Shown: positions 12,601-24,600 of the stretch, piece after piece
How the letters are laid out: every line of letters begins with the position of its first letter
Numbering within the stretch: the stretch's first letter is position 1
Source of the DNA: Apostichopus japonicus
Taxonomy: Eukaryota; Echinodermata; Holothuroidea; Aspidochirotida; Stichopodidae
Assembly (NCBI RefSeq): GCF_037975245.1
Contig: NC_092571.1
Span: 14,813,917 to 14,877,916 of the forward strand
Reading direction: 5' to 3'
DNA: 64,000 bases
Made by a program: the position numbers and the translations under genes
Notes under the pieces: model-generated
What the model was told of the DNA's origin: nothing
Databases searched by the model: none
The model's input: the letters and a program-made list of their open reading frames with translations, nothing else

Positions 12601-15600
12601 AGAGGCAGAGTTTATCCGCAAGATCTGTGATACCGAGATTGTTAACGGTGAGGATCACTTTAGTTACCTACATGGTGTTAAGAAAATACCATTCATTTGT
12701 CAAAACTTCTACAAAATTCAGATGGGTCTTAAGTTACTCACTGAATCAGATATTTTACATCACTTTCATTTATTTCCAACTTAACTTTTTTGCTTGATTC
12801 TTAAAGGAGAAATCAGTTTTTTTTTTTTGTAAAGCTACAAGAATCTCACTGAGAAACATACACAACAATGACATTATCATTTAAAAATTAGAACTTAGAG
12901 AATGTTGCTTTATATGTGAACATTTTGCTCAGCCAATGACAATTCAAAGAAAGGTAGGGGGAGGGGGGCATGAAAGACACCAGTGTTGTTGTAACGCTGG
13001 ATGTGAAAAGTGATGGATTTGGCAATTTTACCCTGATTTGTTCTTTGAGTCACAACACATCTTTTCAACAGGATGAAACTTTAATTCCACTGTGAGGAGA
13101 TTTGGGGAGGGGGGAGGGGGGAGGGGGGATACATGAACATACATTTGGATACCTCAAAAAGTGTACAAGACTTTATGCCAAAGTACCAAGCATCAAAAAT
13201 ACTCTAGTATTGTTTTGACAAATTTAGATTTAGTAGTTAGATCATTCTCACAGCCTTGAGAAAAATTAGAATCATCAAAAAGTAAAAGGTTTTAGACATA
13301 CTTCTTAAACATGTATATAAATACTAGATTATGAAGGTGCTGGAAGGAAAGAAGTAATATTACTGATGTAATGATGTTGTTGTCACTTTTGTTTGTTTCT
13401 CACACACCCCACTCTCCCCCACCTTCCTCACCCTCCCCCATGTAAGCGAGGGCTCATGCTTCTCAGCTCAACTGCAACTACTTTTGAGATAGAAGAAATA
13501 TTATTGATGTAATGATGTTGTTGTCACTTGTTTCCCTCCCCCACCCTCCCCCGTGTAAGGGAGGGCCCATGCTTATAAGCTCACCTGCAGCTTCTTTTGA
13601 GTTCCCTTTAAGTCTAATTCAAATATTGAACTATGTGAATGTTCTCTATTATTGACAGACTTTGACTTTTATAAATGTGTTATAAATCCAAACTCGACTC
13701 ACGTTATCTCTCTTCTCTGCCTAGGACCCAATCTCCTGGGAGCTATCGAGCCCTTGATGGTCCACATCCTTAGCAACCCCAACAAATACAGCGACCCGTC
13801 TCTCCAGGCGTCGTCATCTCTGGCCCTGGCCAAGTTTATGCTGGTCAGTCCAGAGACTTGTGAGAAACATCTGCAACTTCTCTTTACCATCCTGGAAAGG
13901 GTAAGGAGAAAAAAAAGAACTAAAATTTTTCCACACTCTATGCTTTTCTGTTTGTCTGTCGGATCAAACCTTAAAGGCATTGAAGACTCGCCCCAAACCA
14001 TGTGCGGCCATCTGACAAAAGTTAACTTTCTGTTGCTTGCAGGTGACGTTTTGTTCGTGTCGCTACAGTAATTAAAACGTGATACCTTGTTACCTTTAGC
14101 TGGACCTGAGATGTCCTTCGCTGTATCGTTTATACATGGTGCTGTGGATATTGACCGCAGCTGTATGTACTGACTGTACACTAGTGTCTAATTACAGACG
14201 GTAGCAAGCTGTGTGTGTATTTTCTGGGATCGATGGTGGTGTCTAACACTTCTTTTACACCTCATTCGAAACTAGGTCAGATTACTGGCATTAGACGTTC
14301 TTTTTGCGCGAGTCTTCACACCCTTTAAAACATTCACAAGTAATTCTAGACCCCTCTCAGTTAAAAATAGAGATCACTTTTGTTTGCACAAACATGTCAC
14401 ATTTTACACACACAAAATACCCTTCCTTTTTCTGGCGTCTGGAAAGTCCTAGAATTTTTGAAAGTTTAGTCTGGAAAAGTGAGGAACACAAAATCCTAGT
14501 TCATACACTTCTCATGGATCAATTTTTCATAAATACATTTTTTTCATCTGGAGCGGGTGAATTTTGCATCTTTCGTAACTTTCCCTCGTAGTCTTCATGC
14601 AATTTAAGCGAAGGCATCCAGTCAGTATAAAGTTGACAAGAGTTGCTCAGATTTTTAAGCATTCTATGTATATTCTGTTGTTAGGCCTTCATTAGTGTGT
14701 AGACTACAGAGTTTACTGTGGAACAAAGTTTTAATCTTGAGAAAAAGTGGCTGGTGTTTTCATTTGTCTAATATTGTGGGAGCAATGATTGTATTTTGGA
14801 TCAAAAGTGACTTTGATTGTTTCATTGATTGCCAATCTACAGGTGCCTCAGCCTCACATCAGAGCTAACACAATCATTGCTATCGGAGACCTGACATTTA
14901 GGTTTCCAAACCTGACAGAACCTTGGACTCCTCACTTGTATGCAAGGTAGGATAACCTCTTCCTCCTTCTTCTTCTTCTCATTCATCTGTGTAGGCTCAA
15001 TTCTTGTCTAAACATTTAATCGACATATAAGCTTTTTTTTGTTCCAAAGTACTGTTCTGGAATTGCTCTGTTATTGAGATGGATGTTCCACACACTTTAA
15101 ACTAAGCTGTGTATGATAAAAAAATCCTGACCTTTGACATGTTTTCTCTCCTTCCCTTCCAGACTACGAGATGATTCTGTTCTCGTTCGTAAGAACACTC
15201 TGTTGGTCCTGACCCATTTGATACTGAATGACATGGTGAAGGTCAAAGGTCAGATCAGCGAGATGGCGACCTGTATCGTGGATTCTGAAGAGAGACTGGC
15301 TGCATTAGCCAAGATGTTTTTCTTTGAGCTCTCTAAGAAGGTAAATATAATCATGAGAAGACGGATCAGTTAGACGACGGAGATCAAGTCATGACTTGTG
15401 TTCCATTGGTCATCTGGCTACATCTCATGAAACTCCTGATCTTGTAAAGTTTATGGAATTTGTCTGACAGGAGGTGATCAAGTCATGAATCCGTTGTAAA
15501 AAGTAAAGTTTGTAATTAATTTTTTAAAGTTTTTTTTAGTTATAGTATAGTATATCATATTATGTGACATTGTTTTACTTATTATGACATTTGGTGTAGT

Positions 15601-18600
15601 ACATTATAGTATAATGTATTATACTATATATAGTATATAACATTGTATTCATTACATTATAGTATGTTATAATATAATATAGTATAGTATATTACATTGT
15701 ATAACAGTTTATTGCATTATGGCATAATATAGTACAGTAAATAGTATAGTACATTATATTATAGTACATCATGGTATAGTATTAATAGTAGAGTATATTA
15801 CATGATTGTATAGTATATAACATTTTATTACAGTATAGTATAATATTGTGTAGTATAGTATGGTACATTATTGTGTAGTACAGTATATAACATTATATTA
15901 CAGTATAGTTTAGTATAGTATTGTGTAGTATCGTTGTGTAGTATAGTATATTACATTATATTACAGTATAGTATAATATTGTGTAGTATAGTACATTATT
16001 GTGTAGTACAGTATATAACATTATATCATAGTATAGTTTAGTATAATATTGTGTAGTATAGTACATTATTGTGTAGTACAGTATATAACATTATATCATA
16101 GTATAGTTTAGTATAATATTGTGTAGTATAGTACATTATTGTGTAGTATATTATAGTACATTATATTACAGTATAGTATAATATTGTGTAGTATAGTATA
16201 GTACATTTTTGCCTAGTACAGTTTATAACATTATATTACAGTATAGTTAAGTATGATATTGTGTAGTTTAGTACATTATGGTGTCGTATATTATAGTACA
16301 TTATACTACAATATAGCATACTGTAGTTAATGTTGTATAGTATGTTACATTGTATTATATGTAGTGTAGTATATAGTGTTTTTTTAACTTTTCATTTCTT
16401 GATAATCGATATGAAGGGTGAATAAAAACTGGGTTTCAAGAGTCCCAGTATCTTACCCAACAGCCCCCTTAGATCCCTGAGTAGCTCTACATTTATCCCT
16501 TCTATAACAGTCCATACCACCCAGCAGTCAACCAACTACTCTCAATGTAACTGTTTCTTTTTCAAAGTAAAAAGGAACAGCAAAGCCGAATCACAAGAGG
16601 TAAAAAAGTGAACTTGAAGCAGACATTGTGATGCCGAACATGCAAAAAAATGAAACATTAACCCATCTTTGGGTGTATCATCTTGTTGGTTTTTTTCTTC
16701 TCAAGGGTAATGCCATCTACAACATTATGCCAGATATCATCAGCAGGCTCTCTGATCCAGATATCGGACTACCAGAGGATCAGTTCAAGATCATTCTCAG
16801 GTATTTATCAACATGTTTTTTATCATATTTAGCTAAAAAGATATTATATACTTTGAATTTTCTGTGGTTAAAAGGCAAAATGTTTAATACGGTAACTATC
16901 ACAGAATTATCTCATTCAGAGAAGGCATTTTTATTTATGATGTTACAATACAACATGTTACATGCATTAAAGAACCGATCCCCAAAGAAACAGAAATTAA
17001 GAGAAGAATTTATCACGTCTCGCATCACAATATTCTACGCGCTAAATACGTCAATTTGCTGTACAAGTTTAAATCATGTTTTACAGTTTTGTTGTGCATA
17101 GGGACCATAGTATCTTATGAGAGACAATTCAGAACTCACCAACTGCAACACAAACTTTCAACACTTCTTTTTATTGTTTTTTCATTTATTTATTTCCAGT
17201 ATTAATATAAGTATAAATATAAATATTTATAAACAGGACATCAAAAGTGAGTATGTAATAAGAAAATATTATAAGAATATGTAAAAAAATATGATAAGAA
17301 AATATTGTAAGAAAATATTATAAGAAAATGATATAAATTATTCCTTGAATATTGCACCCATATACAATCGTGACACAAACCCAACTGTTGTTAACGGTCT
17401 TTGAGAAACAGAGAAATGTCATGAACATCATTCCCAAACAGCTATGATTTTTTTTTTTACATTTGGGAAAAGGTTATTGTTCGTTCACCAGCAAGGCGAC
17501 AGACTTGATCAAGTCTAAATATGACACCAAACCAAATGCTCTTCAATTTACTCTTTTCTTTTCTCGTAATTGCTATTATCTGTAAATGGCGATCGTCTTT
17601 GCCAATGCTGAATATTCAAAACCTTTTTAAAATGACCTAATTATTGCACAGGTTTTCAGTGTGAATGTTGTTATGAAGTTTTACATTGAAAATATGAAAA
17701 AGAAACCAAAGATAATAGTAATCAGTTTCAGATCCTTACAAGTGGTACTGTGAGTTACAAAATGACAGCTCGCAAAAACAACTTTTTAAACTAGGATATA
17801 TCCCAAACGGAGCCCGATTTGTTTTCTAGCTGTTGGGGGGGGGGGGGGGGTTAATCATCACAAAAGATCAGTTCTGTCTTAGAAGCTTTAAGGATGGTTA
17901 TTAGTTTTGTTTCTCCTTTTAAACTCTCACCACTTCTCCCTCTCATTAGAAAGCAAATGGTGGGGCATCGATGCTCCCCGTGGACTTTATAGCCATAGTT
18001 CATTTACTCTCTCGAATGGTACATTTAAAGACACAAACAATTCTCTGTAGCTGTGTGTCCGGCTGGAAGATTTACAGATGTTTGATTTCCCAGTCATGGC
18101 CTCGTTCTGGAGGGAATTGTGCAAATTGACTTGTTTTAAAGTGAAGGTCTTGATCTGTGATGTTTTGAAATCAAAATAAATTTGAGCAAGGTCTGAGGTT
18201 TTGCTGCAGCCCCCCTCCCCCCCCTCCCGAGCGTGCTCCTTCTTTTGACACGTTGTTTATTAAGTTTCTAGCACAAGGCTGCATATCTCACAATGGTGAC
18301 TGGATTTGAGAGCAATTAAAAGCATTTTCTGGTGGCTAAAGTTAATTGCTGAACAAAATTGCGGATAATTTTCTGAATCTTTCTGTGAAATCCACGTCCT
18401 CATAGCATATTGTACTGCGAAGATATGATTTTTTTTAAATTTTGTGATATTTTGTAAAGGCATCTGGCAACAGCAGAATGGATGATGTCATCAGGGCACT
18501 TCAGCTGGAAATGTGTTTGTTTTTCTTTATAAGTTGTCAATCATTTATTCACAAACAAAAAGAATGTTTCTACAAAAAAGATACATTTTGATGGAATTCT

Positions 18601-21600
18601 AAGTACAGAGAACTTTGACAGCTATTCAAACATTCCAAATGAATCAGGTTTCAAGGATAAATCAACCAGGAGACAACAGTAGCCTAGAAGTAAAGCTTCC
18701 AAAGAGCATTTGCCCAGATGACATCACAGAACCCCTGCTGTGATTTAACATCCTGGAATAGTGGAAGGTTAAGCCAGTCACATAGGTTACTCTCAAGCAA
18801 ACATATCTCGAGTTAGGGGCAAGATGTCCAGATTGGGGTTTTCAACTAGAAGTGTGGAATAATTTTTCTCTTCAAAATGAGTTTCACATTGTTAGTCATC
18901 TGAATACTCCTTTGAGCCTGATGCAGTAAAGTTTTAGAATATTGTCAGTCATCTAAGAATGATTATAACAGATGTCTTTGTTTGTGTGAAATAATGTGCT
19001 ACCAAAAACAAACTTGACATTTCCATTTACAATTTTCAAAAGTTCTATAAAGTTCTTTCCTATAGATATAATGAAACAGATTGACTAAAATGTTAACACA
19101 AAAGAAATATTGTCACCCATTCAAAATCAAATTGACACGCATATTCTGATTATTTGACGAGAGAATAATTAAGCAAAATATTCCGTCAATAATATTGACA
19201 CCAATGGTACAACATTTCTTTTCCTTTCTTTTTTGGAAAGTAAAATTTGATCCTCTGGAGAGCATGCCCACATGACGTCAGCTAAAATTTCATTATCGTC
19301 CCAAAAATCTACAGTAGCAACAGAACAAGATGTCAACCGTCGATGTGCATGACATTTTTAGGCTTTGTCGCTCGTAGAAATCTCAGTACAAGAAAAAGTT
19401 GTATTTGAACATATAAATAAAGACCCCCTGCTGGTCAGAAAAGTATGAAATAGTGTGGTAAATAATAAATATTTGTGCCTTCATCTGAAGAAAACCTTTT
19501 GGTACATGGCAGCAACTGAATCCTTACAGAAATCATCACAATCTTATCTGCATTAAAAGAGGTTATATCCCCACTTATTGAAGCTTTCCTCTCAAGCTGT
19601 GATCTTTATCCCATTTTAATAAGTTATGGCACCGTGTAATCCATTTAGTCTCGGTTTTTACCCAAAAGACGTCCTCGTTTTTCAACTTTTTAAGAGGAGC
19701 AAGGCCGTGAGGATTTATCGTCGACTGCTTCAGGGATTAAAGATTTCAGAGAGAGTCCGAGATTGACCTTCATGTCTCAAAGTTACGATGCTCTGAAGGA
19801 CGAATTTTGGCCGAGATTTGTGGTCTTGATAAAGTCGATACGTTTACTAGTCCCAGAATAAGCAGAAAGATTTAGCGATAGCATTTATTTCTTCGGTACA
19901 GCTATTTCTGGTGTTCAAGATATTGACCTTTTAAAAATGTGCTAATTCTAAGTTTACTCGAAGACGACATCTGCTCCTCGGTGCAGGACCGAATGTTAAT
20001 TTTAATCCTTTATTTATCAATTCTACACAAGTAATTAACTTCAACCCAGACATAATGTTCTTTTAAACTCAATATAAACAACAGAGCAACTTTACATAAC
20101 AGTCGGCACGATTGTCCTCGACAAACTTGCGATGTTGTTAAAAGCGTGTCCTTTGACGCCACTAAAGTCTTAGTATGTATTCCCATGGCATTTGTTAAGT
20201 ATCTGAGGAAATGATCTAATTGTGACTGTTCGTTACTGTTAGACTAATAAGTCTAACTTTAATTAATTGGAGCAGTAAGTATTCTTTGTGTTTAAAATTT
20301 CTTTTTTTTTTCTTCTTTTTTTTCCCTCTGTGGATTAACTATAGAATCATTGTAAAGAAAAACAGAAACCTTTCCATTTTAGAAATATTATTTCCGTCTG
20401 TGGAAGAACTTTTTAAAAGATTGTAAAAGAATTTTCATGCGCAATCAACAGGATGACTCCATTCACTCTGCTATGTAAATATTTGCCAGATCTATGCAAT
20501 CCTGAGATATCATCAAATTTGAAAAATATGTATCTTCGCCATCTAAAACATGCCGAAAATTTTTCAACAATTTGGTGTCAAAGCAAATCACCTTGAGCCA
20601 CTTGGATAATATTATCCGAGTAAAGATAATCATCCATATTTCTGTAACTTGTTCACAAGATCTACAAATGTGACATTACTAGAACATTCAAAAGTTCATT
20701 TGACCGTGATTTACGTCAAGCTCGTCCTTGCTCTTTGTGGAGAAGCTTGGAGGTAGCGGATGGTCACTTTGCAGTGACCGTGGCTGAGGTGAGTAATGAC
20801 AGCTCGGCCTCTTTGTGACACTCAGAATGTAGAATTGCATATATGCCAGTCAATATTGTTAAAATCAGTAATACGGCTCATTCACAGTGGCATTTAGGGT
20901 TCCATTCAGCATCGGGTAACGCAGAACGAGGCATAAGACCAATATACTGAGGCATTGGACAAGAATATCACTCTAATTTAGGAATCTCATTTTTTAGTGT
21001 CAGGAAACACTAGTTAGTAACTTTAGGCATACATCAGTCACATAGCATTGAGCAAGAATATAATAAATTCTCAATTAATGCAACATTCAATATTTCAGAT
21101 TAGCTTCAGGAAACAAGAGAGAGGCATAAACCACATAGCATTAAACATAATAAACAAGAATATAATAAAGCCTCAATTAATGCAATATCCACTATTTCAG
21201 TTTTGCTATCAACAGGAAACAAGAGAGAGGCATAAATCACATAGCATTAAGCAAGAATTTAATAAAGTCTCAATTAATGCAACATTCAGTATTTCTTTTA
21301 GCGTCAAGACACAAGAGAGAGGCATAAACCAGTCACCACATAGCATAAAAGCAAGAATATAATAAAGTCTCAATTAATACAACATTCAATACTTCAGATT
21401 AGCTTCAGGAAACAAGAGAGAGGCATAAACCACATAGCATTAAACATAATAAAAAAGAATATAATAAGGTCTCAATTAATGCAGAATCCAGTATTCCAGA
21501 AGTTTTAGAAAGGAGGAAGAAACCAATTTAAGATCATAGGTATATAATTCTGTTTGCTTTACATGTACATATGACAGTAGATTATTTTATTGTGTTAAGT

Positions 21601-24600
21601 TAGTGTGAAGGTCCTTGGCAAAAAAAATATGAAATACTGTACAGGTAATCAAAATTTTGAAACAGTTTGGAGCAAGTAAGAAAGATCTTAAGTAGGTAAA
21701 AAGGGAAAGAATCTCAAAATTTTGCCCCCTTCACTTTTTTTTTTTTTTTTTTTTTGTGGGGCTTTTCATGTTTCCTGTACAGTTAATTTTTTTTTTTGGG
21801 GGGGGGGACATCCATCTTCAAGATTAACATTTTGTCTGGTTAGCAATGCAGTTATATAATAAGTTAAATTTCTTTATTTTTCAGTACATTTGCTTTATTT
21901 CTTTGTATTTTTGATAATCCTACCTGAGGCTCAAGCTGGATTACACATCGTAGACGTGACGTAACTCTGTTAAACTTTTAAAGACGTTTAGTGTTAACTT
22001 CCAGCTTCAAGAATGTCATATTTGTCTGTCTAGGGATTTGCTCGATATATATCTGTTAATAAATTTATCGTCGCCATCGTAAATTTTTAACCAGTTTAAT
22101 TTCTTTATCTATTGTAAAATTTAAACATTAAATTCTCTCCCGCTTTTGATAATCTGCTTGGGGCTCTAACAGGATTGCCGTATAGAGACGCGATGTTATT
22201 CCGTAAAACCATTAAAGACGACTCCCTATCTAAACAATGTTTCACTAGGAATTGTGGGCGAGACTAGCCAGGATGAGATTTAAATATTAAAGAGCAGAAC
22301 AATTTCGGTCCAAGATATGATTTTGTAAAACTTCTGAAAGAGAGACCTACTTTTATTTTTTGATCTCATTTTGGGTAACATTTTCTGGTTGCGACTTGAT
22401 ATATGTACTGTAAATAACGCCATAACAGTGTAAGTCATAAAATTTATTGTCTTCTTTGAAAAGAGGAACATCACATTATTCAAATGATATGCAGAAAACT
22501 GGTTACTAAAATGGGAATCTTTTTGACTTTTATAGATTTTCTTGTCTTTGTGAATGCGTAAGTCATATAATAGGTCAGCAGTGTGTACTTCTGAAGAAAT
22601 AAAGAAATTTATTTTGGATTCTAAATAGTTTGTTTTTCATGTCACTTCTTTGCTGTTTGTTAGAAGATGAATTGCCTCATCTGACAATATAGTTTAAAGA
22701 AGTTGGTGGGGGGAGGGGGGGTGGACGGGTGTGGGGGATTTAGAAATTTATATTGTTTTATGAAAAAATGTTAACTGCTGAGAATTTGGTCTGTTTTTAT
22801 CAAAATTTCAAAATCTCAAATAAGAAAAAAAAGTTACTGTTACAGTATATACAGTGGTAGTTTTTATTCTTTTCTTGAGGGGGGGAGGGGAAATGTTTTC
22901 ATAATGTTATATTTTACGTATTTTTTTTTAGATTGTTTTTGTATCTTTCACAATTTTTTTTTCTCTGAACTCTTGTTCCGTTTCAGATATTTGTTTGCAT
23001 TCATACAGAAGGACAGGCAAGCAGAATCCCTCGTTGAGAAACTCTGTCACAGATTCAGAGCATCAAGGTACAAAAAAAATATATAATCTGATGTTGATGT
23101 GATGGATTTAATACATTTAAAGAACATAATAACACCCAAGCTGTCTCCCCCTCCCCTCCCCTACCCCCTGGGTTATCCATTTCATCCTCTTTTCTTTGTT
23201 CCTACCTTTCCTTTAAAAGGCAACTTTATAAGTTGGTTTTGATTAAAATTGATGATGCCAATTCCTACCCTACGTTGATCCCATAAAAATGCTGGTCAGT
23301 TGGTTTTATAAGATATCATTTCAATTATTGTAGTTTGCCAATGAGATTTTATATTTATAATAATTTTTTTTTACATAAATTTGCTAATTTCCCTTGGAGT
23401 GAACTTTCCTTGCATATATATCATGAGATATGTGTTCAGTGCTTTAAATAAGCCAACCTTGTGGTGGTTTCTTTTACTTAAATTTACAAACAAGCCTTTG
23501 TTGCCCAAAACCTGGATTTTTGAGTTTGAGTATATTTCCACAACAAGAAGAGAGTACAGAGAGTACAATGTCAAGATATTAAACAAGGTGGTGGTGGAGG
23601 AGGACTGAATAAGCATTAGCTTGTATGAGCAGTCCCCCTTAAACAGTTAAACAGTACAGATAAGCATAGTACAACAATAGAGGAAAAGAACAAAGAAAGG
23701 GAAAAAAAACAAAGGTAATTAACAACTTACAAGCAATAATGATTTTACCACTTGATTCTAAGAAAAAGAAAATAAGGGGAATAATTTATCTACAGTATGT
23801 ATACCAAATAGACACTAACTAGTCAGTTTTAATAGATGCAGCTAAACCCATCTCTTGGCTTATGATGCACTGGTGGGAGAGGAGGGGGAGGGGGAAGACG
23901 TTTCACGTAGTCTCTTTTGCCCAAGTCTTTATTCTTATTCAACTTTGTCTAATTTCAGGAGTGAACAGCAGTCCCGAGAATTAGCCTTTTGTTTGTCCAT
24001 GCTCAACTACAGTGACAAATCGCTCCGGAAACTGCAGGAAAACCTCGCCTGCTACGCCGAGAAGCTCTCCGATAAAGAAGTCTATGATTACTTCACCAGC
24101 ATTTTGTCCAAATCGAAGAAAGTAATCAAACAGGAGTCGAAGGTAATTTGACTATTTTGGTTTGAAAGGAAAGTTGAAAGAATTGTTGGATGGATGGGGG
24201 GGTGGGGAGGTTGGTGTTGGGAGAGCTTTTACAAATGGAGGTGGAGTGAATGGTGTTTTAAGAATTGGCCAGAAAGGCGAGTTATTTTTACAACCCTAAG
24301 GAGCCACCACGTAATGCATGTGGGAGAATCCGAATGGCTTGTTTACCTTTAAGTACACTTCACATCAGGTGCTGGGTAAATGTTTACGGATTTATCTTCG
24401 GTTGTCCGGAAAAAATTATATCAAAATGGCAAAAAATGACTGATATGTAAACTTGTAGAGGAGAACATAGATTTGGTGAATAGAAAAGCAGGTGTTGGGC
24501 CCAAGAGACTCTTCTTCAGGTGGATCATAAACATGTGTATGTACATAGGAGTATTGCTAATTTTGTTTTATTTCCGTATCTCGAAAGAGAGGAAGGAGGG

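Noticed and set aside
13699-14181. 160-codon minus-strand open frame
   Set aside because: Antisense to exon 14, whose product clearly matches NCAPD2. The rest lies in a TIR-type repeat.
15239-15255. AGGTCAAAGGTCA, a perfect DR1-like pair in exon 16
   Set aside because: It encodes the conserved KVKGQ of the Cnd1 domain, so protein constraint explains it better than a receptor site.
16628-17101. 157-codon frame running through exon 17 into intron 17
   Set aside because: Only the 95 nt of exon 17 match the family. The extension past the donor is AT-rich and unlike any NCAPD2; exon 18 continues the protein in phase.
21048-21362. 104-codon frame with repeated QLMQ and ERGI(N/K)H motifs
   Set aside because: Translation of a tandem DNA repeat in an intron, with variable unit length that breaks frame.
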